Source: Tenericutes bacterium MZ-XQ (GTDB lineage: Bacteria; Bacillota_I; Bacilli_A; Acholeplasmatales; Acholeplasmataceae). From it: a DNA stretch of 64,000 bases. A program made the translations under genes and the position numbers. The stretch covers positions 1,122,858-1,186,857 of the forward strand of contig CP017950.1 of assembly GCA_002838205.1 (NCBI GenBank), given 5' to 3'. Of the stretch, positions 56,971 through 64,000 are shown one piece after another (position 1 is the stretch's first letter; every line of letters begins with the position of its first letter). The notes beneath the pieces are model-generated. The model did no database searches. It saw only the letters and a program-made list of their open reading frames with translations, and was not told where the DNA came from.

Positions 56971-57494
56971 TATAAATCCACTTCTCTTACGCCACAATGT
57001 TCAATGACATCATCAAATCTTGTTAAAGTCGACATCACAATGCCGTGACATACAACGATAACTTTTTTATAGTTTTTATATTTCAATAATGTTAAATGGA
57101 CGCGTTTTTTTAAGTCTTCATATGCTTCCCAGCGATATTTATGACCAACGTTTCTCCTACCTTCAGCTTCAAAGTACTCTTGAAAAGCTCCGCTAACTTC
57201 ATAATCATAAATGAATTTTGTATCTGGCATCCATTCATGAAGGTCGTTTTCGACGACTAGTTTAATACCTGTTTCTCTAGAGATGATTGCAGCAGTCTGA
57301 AGTGCTCTTGTATAAGGTGAAGAAATAATAATATCCGCATCTTTTAGATTCGGATCTTTTGCTCGATCTTCAGCTTGAGCAATACCATTTTCTGTGAGTT
57401 TGCCAAACTCATACCCCATCCCAACATAGCCTCGTTCGATGACTTCATCATATCTAGGTTCGCCATGTCTAATTAATATAAAATGTGTTGTCAT
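56970..57494 (-). CDS. Histidine phosphatase family protein
   Basis: Protein of 174 aa from the ATG at 57494 (AAAGGATG upstream); a longer open frame begins at 57629 but those 45 codons look non-coding. The catalytic segment is FILIRHGEPRYDE (residues 4-16), followed by ISSPYTRALQTAAII and the second His in VVCHGIVMSTLTRF. It is not a glycolytic mutase by length; the substrate is unknown. It is first in a run with mutY and galM, downstream of an extended -10 (TGTTATAAT). Confidence 0.86.
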   Translation of the reverse strand: MTTHFILIRHGEPRYDEVIERGYVGMGYEFGKLTENGIAQAEDRAKDPNLKDADIIISSPYTRALQTAAIISRETGIKLVVENDLHEWMPDTKFIYDYEVSGAFQEYFEAEGRRNVGHKYRWEAYEDLKKRVHLTLLKYKNYKKVIVVCHGIVMSTLTRFDDVIEHCGVREVDL

Positions 57495-57669
57495 ATGAAT
57501 CATCCTTTCAAAGTTATTATAACACAAAGCATATGATGTTATCCTATTCACATAATTTTTTAAAAATGATACATTAAAGAAAGAATTCTTGACAAGAATA
57601 AAAAAGCATTTTCCAACACTAAAAAACACTCAAATGTTATAATACATCAGTACTAAAGGAGGAGTTAAA

Positions 57670-58278
57670 ATGTCAGAATTATTAAATCGTAGATCGATTA
57701 GAAAATATGATCCAAATGTTAAAATATCAAAAAATGAAATGACTGAAATGCTTGAAAAAGCCATGCGTGCTCCATCTTCTATGAACATGCAATCGTATCG
57801 TTTTTTCATTGTAGAATCAAAAGAAGCTAAAGAAAAACTACGACCTGTATTGTATGGAAATCAACTGCAACTTGATACATCAAGTGCAATGATTTGTATT
57901 TTTACAGATTTAAAGAAATTTGAACTTGCAGAAAAGATATTTGATAAAGCTGTTGAAGCTGGACTTATGCCTGAAGATGTTAGAGAAAGACAGTTAAGAA
58001 ACATTTCTAATATGGTTGATAATTTAACTGAAAGTTCTATTGAGAAAACAGGATGGCTTGATGCAGGATTAATGTCCATGCAACTCATGCATATCGCTAG
58101 AGAACATGGTTATGATACATGCTCAATTGGTGGTTTCAAACATGAAGAGATTGCTGATGCACTGGGTATCGATAAGAAAAGATATAAACCTGTGATGCTT
58201 TTATCAATTGGTAAAAAAGCTGAAGATGGATATCCTTCAGTAAGACTTGATGTTGATGATGTAGCACATTGGTTATAG
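57670..58278 (+). CDS. Nitroreductase family protein
   Basis: FMN-dependent NAD(P)H oxidoreductase of 202 aa. N-terminal LLNRRSIRKYDPNVKI gives the FMN phosphate-binding Arg-Arg-Ser-Ile-Arg, followed by MRAPSSMNMQSYRFFIVE (about residues 36-53), and the C-terminal SIGGFKHEEIADALGID. A strong AAAGGAGG site and an extended -10 (TGTTATAAT at about 57637) precede it. The natural substrate cannot be inferred; quinone, flavin or nitro compounds are reduced by relatives. It is transcribed alone and ends at a strong terminator. Confidence 0.9.
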   Translation: MSELLNRRSIRKYDPNVKISKNEMTEMLEKAMRAPSSMNMQSYRFFIVESKEAKEKLRPVLYGNQLQLDTSSAMICIFTDLKKFELAEKIFDKAVEAGLMPEDVRERQLRNISNMVDNLTESSIEKTGWLDAGLMSMQLMHIAREHGYDTCSIGGFKHEEIADALGIDKKRYKPVMLLSIGKKAEDGYPSVRLDVDDVAHWL

Positions 58279-58284
58279 ATAATG

Positions 58285-58308
58285 AAAAGGGCTCAAGAGA
58301 GCCCTTTT
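58285..58308. terminator. Bidirectional terminator after the nitroreductase gene
   Basis: AAAAGGGCTC...GAGCCCTTTT with flanking A and T runs, between convergent genes ending at 58278 (plus) and 58316 (minus). Confidence 0.9.
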
Positions 58309-58315
58309 ATTATGA

Positions 58316-60733
58316 TTAAATATCGTATTGAGACATGATTTGTGCTGGCGTTTTTCTAAGCAACATTACAATAGGGAACATCCCTGCTAAAATGTTGATT
58401 AAATATGCCATAATTAGTCCTACTACAAAAGTAAGTGCATTTACTGTAAAGAAATTAAACTCACCAATAAAACCTTGTGATAACTTATTTAGTCCGAATG
58501 ATGCAAGCACATAACCAATAAGTGTTGAAACAGATGTTAATACAAATATTTCTAATAAAAATGATACGAAAATATCGTTTTTCTTAACACCTAAAGCGCG
58601 ATATACTGATACTTCATAAATTCTTGAAATAAGGCTTGATCTAATGACAAAATAGAACCCGATCATAGATATACCAATCAGTACACCTGCAGTAATTGAA
58701 GTAGGAACAATCACTTCTGCTCTAGCTTCTTTAGCATCGGTTAAAGCTTCATCATATATATCAATAACTACATAACTTGCAAACTCAGTTTCTAGTGCTG
58801 TTTTTAATGCATCTGAATCATTAGCATACATATAAATACTTGATACACTAGGATCTTCAACTCTCATCTCTAAAATGACTGAGTTTGGAATCACATATGA
58901 AATATCATCAAACTCTGTAAATACACCAGAAATTTCAAAATCACTACCTGGCATTGCCTTAGGAAATTGATTTGTATAGTCGTTATTCCCAAACATTTGA
59001 ATATATAGATTTGTAGAAATAAGTAACTCTCCATCACTTGGTAATACTCCAGCAACTAAAGTTTCATCAAAATATCCAAGTGGTAAGATACCATCTCCCG
59101 GCATGACATATAAGAATGCTAAGTTTTCTGTCATATAGATCATTGGAAGCTCACTATCCACAATGCCTGAAATCCTAACATCTCTATCTTTAACTCTTAC
59201 TTTTTCTTTAATCAAATATTCGTAAGACCATATACCAATCTCTTGACCTCCAGCACCTTGGAACATGCTGCCGTCTATCAATATATCAGCAACAATCTTA
59301 GAAACGACGATTTCATCTGTAGTTGGCATCTCACCATATAACAAATCTTTTTCTTCGATATGGTCAATCACATCAATTCTTCCGTTGATAGACACTGATG
59401 ATAAAGTATCATTAGGTAGTACAAACTGTAGATTTGCACTTCCAAAAGGATTGATATAAAAATCTTCATCAGAGGATCCAATATCATTTAAATCATCCAA
59501 ATTAAAAGGAATACCACTTTCTCTACGAACTTCTAAATAACCCTTTGGCATTGACATAAATTGTTCTGGCTTTAATAATGCAGTTGCTGAAAACATAGAT
59601 ACAGTAACCGCAATAACCATGCCTGCAATCATAAATGAAAATAGCATGAGCTTTCCTTTGCGGCTTGTGTTTAATATCTTTTGAAAAGCTAACCATAGTG
59701 TTTGCTTGATTGATACCATCGTTCTTGATTGTCTTTCAATATGCTCGTTATCTAATACATCTTGATCGAAATTCGTTTCAATCAATTCTTCTCTCGTTTT
59801 TCTAACATAATGTTCATCTTTGATAACCACTCCTGAATTATCATCAACAATTTTCATCTTTTGATAAGGTGATTTGATATCTAAATAGAGTGTTTTATTC
59901 TTAACAATGAGTTTAATATCTAAATCTTTGAGCTCATCTTCATGATCGCTATAAAGACTTAAATTAACACCATTGGATGATGCATCAGCGATATGACTGT
60001 AATCTTTTAAATAAATGGTATCATCTTTACCGATGTGATGTTCATCTGAAGATACATTTTCCTTGTCAGCAATGATTTGTCCATCTTTGACTTCGATAAT
60101 ACGATCTCCATAAAACTCTGCAATATGTCTTTCATGTGTGACAAGAATGACAAGTTTTTCTTGTGAAATTTGTTTGATGATATTCATGATATCAAGTGTA
60201 TTTTTACTATCTAGGTTTCCTGTAGGCTCATCAGCAATGATGACTCTTGGATTTTTAACTAATGCTCTTGCGATTGCAACTCTTTGTTGTTGCCCACCTG
60301 ATAACTGCAATCCTTTTTTCTTTCTAAAAGGATACATATGAACAGATTTCAATATGTAATTTACACGTTCTTCAATGATATTAGGATCTTTAATACCCAT
60401 CATTTTTAAAACAAAGGCGATGTTATCAAAAACAGATAGTTGTGGTAATAAGTTATAGTTTTGAAAAATATATCCAACATATTCATTTCTAATTTTATCC
60501 CATGTGTGAACATCATAACCAGGTATAACTTTGTCATCAAAATGAATTGTTCCAGATTGAACTTTGTCAAGTCCCCCTAAAACGTTTAATAACGTTGTTT
60601 TACCTGATCCTGAAGGTCCAAGCAGTACAACTAAACCTTTATCAGGGAACTCTAATGAAACATCGTTTAAGACGTGAATTTCGTTTCGTTTTCTGCGATT
60701 AAAATATTTATTTAACTGTTCTACTCTAATCAT
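58316..60733 (-). CDS. MacB-like ABC transporter, fused ATPase and FtsX-type permease (second subunit)
   Basis: Protein of 805 aa from the ATG at 60733 (GGGGTGAA upstream). ATPase domain (1-230): Walker A GPSGSGKTT, signature LSGGQQQRVAIARAL, Walker B VIIADEPTGNLDS. A beta-rich linker follows (about 235-340), then one membrane helix (about 365-385), a large extracytoplasmic MacB_PCD-like region (about 390-670) and three C-terminal helices of the FtsX domain. It starts 1 bp after the stop of its sister gene. The two probably form a heterodimer of the mechanotransmission (type VII) class, exporting or releasing peptides or lipids; the cargo is unknown. Confidence 0.9.
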   Translation of the reverse strand: MIRVEQLNKYFNRRKRNEIHVLNDVSLEFPDKGLVVLLGPSGSGKTTLLNVLGGLDKVQSGTIHFDDKVIPGYDVHTWDKIRNEYVGYIFQNYNLLPQLSVFDNIAFVLKMMGIKDPNIIEERVNYILKSVHMYPFRKKKGLQLSGGQQQRVAIARALVKNPRVIIADEPTGNLDSKNTLDIMNIIKQISQEKLVILVTHERHIAEFYGDRIIEVKDGQIIADKENVSSDEHHIGKDDTIYLKDYSHIADASSNGVNLSLYSDHEDELKDLDIKLIVKNKTLYLDIKSPYQKMKIVDDNSGVVIKDEHYVRKTREELIETNFDQDVLDNEHIERQSRTMVSIKQTLWLAFQKILNTSRKGKLMLFSFMIAGMVIAVTVSMFSATALLKPEQFMSMPKGYLEVRRESGIPFNLDDLNDIGSSDEDFYINPFGSANLQFVLPNDTLSSVSINGRIDVIDHIEEKDLLYGEMPTTDEIVVSKIVADILIDGSMFQGAGGQEIGIWSYEYLIKEKVRVKDRDVRISGIVDSELPMIYMTENLAFLYVMPGDGILPLGYFDETLVAGVLPSDGELLISTNLYIQMFGNNDYTNQFPKAMPGSDFEISGVFTEFDDISYVIPNSVILEMRVEDPSVSSIYMYANDSDALKTALETEFASYVVIDIYDEALTDAKEARAEVIVPTSITAGVLIGISMIGFYFVIRSSLISRIYEVSVYRALGVKKNDIFVSFLLEIFVLTSVSTLIGYVLASFGLNKLSQGFIGEFNFFTVNALTFVVGLIMAYLINILAGMFPIVMLLRKTPAQIMSQYDI

Positions 60734-60734
60734 A

Positions 60735-62957
60735 TTATTCACCCCTACTTTGACTTAATGTTTCAATGACTGATTGTTTAAAGACTTTCTTATTAAATCT
60801 TAAACCTAACCATGCACCAAAGAGCATAAATGCACCTAATAGTATCATGTAATCTCTAACTTGCATATACTGAATATCCGCTGCAATCAACGTGATATTT
60901 GAACTAATCAAGTTAATGATGATCATTGTTATAATAAACCCTACTGTTGACATAATCACTTGTTCTAAGACGACAAGTTGTGCTAGTGTGGTTTTATTTG
61001 CTCCAATCGATCTAAATATTGCAAAATCTTTCTTTCTTGCGTTCATCACATTTTTTGTTACTGCATGAACAATAGAATATAGGAATAATCCAAATAATGT
61101 TAACAATATCACTGCTAGAAAGCTTAAAAAGAAAACTTGAAGCTCTCTACCTGCTCCCGAAACATTAGCTGGATAATAAACTTTATATATATCCGAATCA
61201 ATGGTATCTATAACGCGATTACCCGCATAGTATCCATCAACACTTAATGAAATATAATTTTTTGGACTTACTGTATATTGACTTTCCCATAAATCTAAGA
61301 AATAATCCTTAATGATTTGATGTGTATCTGGATGAATTCTTGCACCATCAATCTCTTCTGGAACAGAAATCGTTAAGTTAGATAATTCATAAAAATATTC
61401 ATTATAATTGATATCAAATGCTGTAAAAATTATCGTTTGTCCTGTTAAAACTGTACGATCGCCCTCACCATCGATATAAATATCTTCATCAAATCCTGAG
61501 TATTCATCTTTATAAGTCCACATACGATTATCGTTTATTTCAAATGATAAATCATAATTGAGTCTTTGCTCAATTTGAGCTAAAAGACCATAATTAATGG
61601 TAGATTCGTCTGAAGTTGGCTGCGCTAAAAATGCTTCTGAAAAATATACAATTTCTCTTTCTAATTTATCAATACCAGAAACGACAAATGTACCAATAGA
61701 TGTATCACTTGAATCATCTCCATACCACTCATAAGCATTTCCCGCATTTAAAGTAACGGTATCACCAACATTGAAATCCCAATAAGCGCTTATAACGATT
61801 TCATTGACTTCTACTGGTAGATTCCCTTCAACATCATTTGCGTTTAATACGATGGCTGAATCTGTAGCCTCTACTCGTCCTCTTCCATAATAGTCTCCAC
61901 TTGCTTTAGAAAGAAATAGATTTGTCTCATTATAGAAGTTCATTGCTTCTTCATAAACTTCGTTAACAACTCTCATAGATCTAAACGACTCTAGTTCTGC
62001 TGCTGTAAACTCAGTGCCATCTCTTTTTTCAATTAAGACTCTAGTTTCTGGAACAGAGGGGAATGTTGATGACTGTTCTAAACCTACTTCTCTAATACCA
62101 CTAATTTGATTCGTGTAGACAATTGTAAAAACTGCAATGACAATGATTTGCATGATCATTAAGAATATTAATTTTTTAGGTGTAGATAATAAGTTTCTAA
62201 GTGCAAATCTAAAAAGAGTTAAAAACCCCATACGCTTTGGTTTTGGAACTTCATTTAAATGTGCTAAATCGTAATCTTTAATTTTTCTATCTTCGACAAC
62301 TTCACCATCATGCATCTTTATTTTTCTTGTTGCATAATCTTTTACTTGATCATAGTCATGCGTAACGACAATGACAAGTTTATCTTTAGCAATCGTATAA
62401 AGTAATCTCATAACTTGTTCTGCTGAACTAGAATCAAGATTACCAGTTGGCTCATCAGCAACAATAACAGGGCAGTCTTTGGCTAGTGCTCTTGCGATAA
62501 CTGCTCTTTGTTTTTGTCCACCTGAAAGCTTAGAAGCTTTGTGGTTTTTATGAGATGTAAGTCCTACTTTATCGATAAGTTCTAATGCTCTTTTTTTACG
62601 TTCTTTAGGATCATAACCTTGAATCTCAAGTGCTAGCATCACGTTTTGAAATACTGTATATGAATCTATAATATTATAGTTTTGGAACACAAACCCTATA
62701 TAAGTTCCACGATATCTTTCCCAGTCAGCGATGGTATAATGTGATGTTTCTTCTCCAAATAAATATAATTCACCGTCTTCATATCCATCGAGTCCACTGA
62801 TTACATTTAAAAGTGTAGATTTACCACTTCCAGATTCACCTGTGACAGCGACGAATTCACCAAGTTCAAAATCTAGACTTATATTTTTCATCCCAACAGA
62901 GACTGTTTCTTCTGAGCGATAATATTTTGATACTTGATCAAGTTTAATCATTGCCAT
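60735..62957 (-). CDS. MacB-like ABC transporter, fused ATPase and FtsX-type permease (first subunit)
   Basis: Protein of 740 aa. The ATG at 62957 is chosen because GAGGTG is 7 nt upstream; ATGs 6 bp to either side fit less well. ATPase (1-225): Walker A GESGSGKST, signature LSGGQKQRAVIARAL, Walker B VIVADEPTGNLDS. First membrane helix at about 260-280, an extracytoplasmic domain rich in Glu/Asp/Tyr (about 285-600), then three C-terminal membrane helices (about 610-730) as in FtsX. It overlaps the HAD gene by 14 bp. Same organisation as the following gene, so the two are partners. Confidence 0.9.
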   Translation of the reverse strand: MAMIKLDQVSKYYRSEETVSVGMKNISLDFELGEFVAVTGESGSGKSTLLNVISGLDGYEDGELYLFGEETSHYTIADWERYRGTYIGFVFQNYNIIDSYTVFQNVMLALEIQGYDPKERKKRALELIDKVGLTSHKNHKASKLSGGQKQRAVIARALAKDCPVIVADEPTGNLDSSSAEQVMRLLYTIAKDKLVIVVTHDYDQVKDYATRKIKMHDGEVVEDRKIKDYDLAHLNEVPKPKRMGFLTLFRFALRNLLSTPKKLIFLMIMQIIVIAVFTIVYTNQISGIREVGLEQSSTFPSVPETRVLIEKRDGTEFTAAELESFRSMRVVNEVYEEAMNFYNETNLFLSKASGDYYGRGRVEATDSAIVLNANDVEGNLPVEVNEIVISAYWDFNVGDTVTLNAGNAYEWYGDDSSDTSIGTFVVSGIDKLEREIVYFSEAFLAQPTSDESTINYGLLAQIEQRLNYDLSFEINDNRMWTYKDEYSGFDEDIYIDGEGDRTVLTGQTIIFTAFDINYNEYFYELSNLTISVPEEIDGARIHPDTHQIIKDYFLDLWESQYTVSPKNYISLSVDGYYAGNRVIDTIDSDIYKVYYPANVSGAGRELQVFFLSFLAVILLTLFGLFLYSIVHAVTKNVMNARKKDFAIFRSIGANKTTLAQLVVLEQVIMSTVGFIITMIIINLISSNITLIAADIQYMQVRDYMILLGAFMLFGAWLGLRFNKKVFKQSVIETLSQSRGE

Positions 62958-63612
62958 GTGCATTCACCTCGTTTATTATGTTTAATATGTCAATTGGCTG
63001 ATCAACAATGTAGCTTGCTTGATGTTTTTTTAAAACCTCTTTTGAACGATATCCCCATGTCACACCAATACTTTTGATTTGTGCATGATTTGCAGTCATC
63101 ATGTCTACATCTGAATCACCAATGAAAATCACTTCATCTTTAGATAAATTCATTTCCTTTAGCGCAATATAGATCATATCTGGAGCTGGTTTTATAGGAA
63201 TGCCCTCCATTTCACCCATAGATATATCAAAATAGTCTTTAAATATATCGTGATTTAGTGCTTCAACTAAATATCTATATTTATTAGATACAACAGCCAG
63301 TTTATAACCTTGTTCTTTCAATGTACTTAACAATTCTAAAATACCATCATATGGTGCTGTTAAATCATTGTTATGTTTATCGTAATATGTTTGATAAACT
63401 TCGTATATTTTCAATATATCTTCTTGAGTCGTTTCTTTTGGAACTACATCTTCTATTAAGTTGATGGCACCTCTACCTATGCCGTCTTTAACTTCCTGTA
63501 TAGTCTTTTCTGGTAGATTAAAATTACGCATTGCATAGTTCACACTTACAACAACATCATCAATAGTATTTAAGATGGTTCCATCCATATCAAATATAAT
63601 GCCTTTAATCAT
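62944..63612 (-). CDS. HAD superfamily hydrolase, phosphoglycolate/pyrophosphatase (PpaX) type
   Basis: Phosphatase of 222 aa. HAD motif I is IIFDMDGTILNT (residues 5-16; nucleophile D9), motif II is AVVSNK (about 108), the motif III lysine is in IKPAPDMI, and motif IV is VIFIGDSDVDMMTA (about 164). A helical cap lies at 17-80. It resembles Gph/PpaX, which act on phosphoglycolate or pyrophosphate. It heads the operon with the two ABC genes. The start has GAGGTGAAAAG. Confidence 0.88.
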   Translation of the reverse strand: MIKGIIFDMDGTILNTIDDVVVSVNYAMRNFNLPEKTIQEVKDGIGRGAINLIEDVVPKETTQEDILKIYEVYQTYYDKHNNDLTAPYDGILELLSTLKEQGYKLAVVSNKYRYLVEALNHDIFKDYFDISMGEMEGIPIKPAPDMIYIALKEMNLSKDEVIFIGDSDVDMMTANHAQIKSIGVTWGYRSKEVLKKHQASYIVDQPIDILNIINEVNAHGND

Positions 63613-63636
63613 CTTTTCACCTCGCGTTTACGGATT

Positions 63637-63664
63637 ATTTTATCATATTTAGTAAATGGTTCAA
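63637..63664 (-). promoter_or_regulatory. Promoter of the HAD-ABC operon
   Basis: -35 TTGAAC (63659-63664), 16 bp, -10 TAAAAT (63637-63642). A second -10 TATAAT lies at 63687-63692. Both are downstream of the terminator at 63719-63751, so the operon does not depend on read-through from the structured RNA. Confidence 0.6.
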
Positions 63665-63678
63665 ATTTATTTTCGATT

Positions 63679-63709
63679 ACTTACATATTATACACTATAA
63701 CTTACATAT
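63679..63709. repeat. Pair of 10-bp direct repeats upstream of the HAD-ABC operon
   Basis: ACTTACATAT occurs at 63679-63688 and 63700-63709, exactly 21 bp apart (two helical turns), around the distal -10. This spacing suits a dimeric or tandem DNA-binding regulator. Confidence 0.55.
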
Positions 63710-63718
63710 AGTCATAAA

Positions 63719-63751
63719 AAAAGGGCTAACAATCGTGACTGTTAATGCCCT
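63719..63751 (-). terminator. Terminator of the structured RNA
   Basis: GGGC-AT-TAACA, loop, TGTTA-GCCC followed by TTTTTTT on the minus strand. Confidence 0.8.
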
Positions 63752-63900
63752 GTTTGGCCATAGCATGGGTTTCCCCCTCCACTATTCTAGGTAGTACGAG
63801 ACCCATACTATCACACCGGTTTGTGATGACAAATGTATTGTCTATCTCAAATATAACGTGAATATTTGATTTGCAATAGGGCGTATATGTCCCATTCGTA
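63719..63900 (-). ncRNA. Unassigned structured RNA, about 180 nt
   Basis: This stretch has no convincing gene. On the minus strand it folds into a multi-branched domain: AGTACGA/TCGTACT and GAC-ATAC/GTAT-GTC close three internal hairpins (TCAAATAT/ATATTTGA, GACAA/TTGTC, ATCACA/TGTGAT). A hairpin around GGGGGAAACCC follows, then a classical terminator GGGC..TAACA/TGTTA..GCCC with seven T (63719-63751). A wobble pair in the closing helix favours the minus strand. It does not match tmRNA, RNase P, SRP, 6S or a riboswitch motif I know. A sound promoter for it is not evident. Confidence 0.55.
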
Positions 63901-63917
63901 CTTTTTTTTATTTTTTC

Positions 63918-63946
63918 TTTACTTTTTTTATGATTTGATGTAATAT
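63918..63946 (+). promoter_or_regulatory. Promoter of ssrA
   Basis: -35 TTTACT (63918-63923), 17 bp, -10 TAATAT (63941-63946). The predicted start, about 10 bp further, coincides with the GGGGA that begins tmRNA. Confidence 0.65.
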
Positions 63947-63955
63947 ATATGCGCT

Positions 63956-64000
63956 GGGGATGTTCTGGATTCGTCACGGCATGAATTCACATATAAGCAT
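63956..64000 (+). ncRNA. ssrA: tmRNA (ssrA), 5' end only
   Basis: GGGGATGTTCTGGATTCGTC at 63956-63975 is the tmRNA 5' half-acceptor stem and T-arm-like entry (commonly GGGG..GTT.YGGATTCGAC). Here GATTCGTC replaces the usual GATTCGAC. The gene runs off the right edge, so the tag peptide and 3' end are not visible. It rescues stalled ribosomes with SmpB. Confidence 0.82.

Noticed and set aside
57495-57629. A 45-codon extension of the histidine phosphatase gene
   Set aside because: No ribosome site; it spans a promoter-like extended -10 and does not resemble the family, which starts at FILIRHGE.
63726-63977. An 83-codon open frame on the minus strand at the right edge
   Set aside because: It runs through the terminator, the structured RNA and the ssrA promoter, has no ribosome site and has a low-complexity composition; base pairing explains the stretch better.

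Overview
The window looks like part of the chromosome of a low-GC, wall-less or wall-reduced Firmicute relative (Acholeplasma/Izemoplasma-type Mollicutes; this placement is inference). It is AT-rich and densely packed, with many 1-20 bp gene overlaps. It uses the standard code: TGA serves as a stop (for example at the ends of ileS and msrA) and tryptophan is TGG. It has Firmicute-style T-boxes, riboswitches, RNase J, RecU, SepF and FtsZ. Most genes lie on the minus strand.

From left to right: (1) a T-box operon GNAT-hisS-aspS-msrA-comEB-sepM-like, whose T-box has an extremely short Stem I; (2) two stand-alone genes (a double GNAT and a P-loop kinase-like protein); (3) apt-relA-dtd, with rarA divergent; (4) from about 11.9 to 22.7 kb, an ornithine catabolic operon ord-ortA-ortB-oraS-oraE-mutL-like-orr-alr-argF-arcC. 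A cob(I)alamin adenosyltransferase and RNase J lie just upstream, and a cre-like site overlaps the operon promoter. In this pathway carbamoyl transfer and carbamate kinase yield ATP and ornithine. Ornithine is racemised, rearranged by a B12/PLP aminomutase, oxidised, and thiolysed to acetyl-CoA and D-alanine. The co-transcribed alanine racemase fits recovery of that D-alanine.

(5) recU, a TPP-riboswitch-controlled thiT, and an SPFH/NfeD cluster with a perfect inverted repeat around one start site; (6) nucleoside and folate genes (pdp, thyA, folA, deoC, deoD), pepV, plsC and phosphatases; (7) a PadR / HAAS-domain / DUF4097 envelope-response trio; (8) a lone ssb flanked by two unrelated insertion sequences, each inserted in an intrinsic terminator. 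The first carries a 21-bp target duplication that copies the ssb terminator hairpin. The second has an interlocked set of inverted repeats in its transposase leader that includes the Shine-Dalgarno.

(9) an M16 peptidase pair, surE, ileS (Ile T-box), sepF, a YggS-like protein, ychF and ftsZ, a reduced division cluster; (10) tgt, which lacks its zinc cysteines, divergent from a preQ1-I riboswitch and queT; galM-mutY-histidine phosphatase; a nitroreductase; a HAD phosphatase with two MacB-like ABC proteins. The right edge holds an unassigned structured RNA of about 180 nt and the 5' end of tmRNA.

The strongest candidates for something undescribed are the interlocked leader of the second IS, the structured RNA beside ssrA, the terminator-targeting IS with its own inward-facing terminator, the near-minimal Asp T-box, and the zinc-site-less Tgt.
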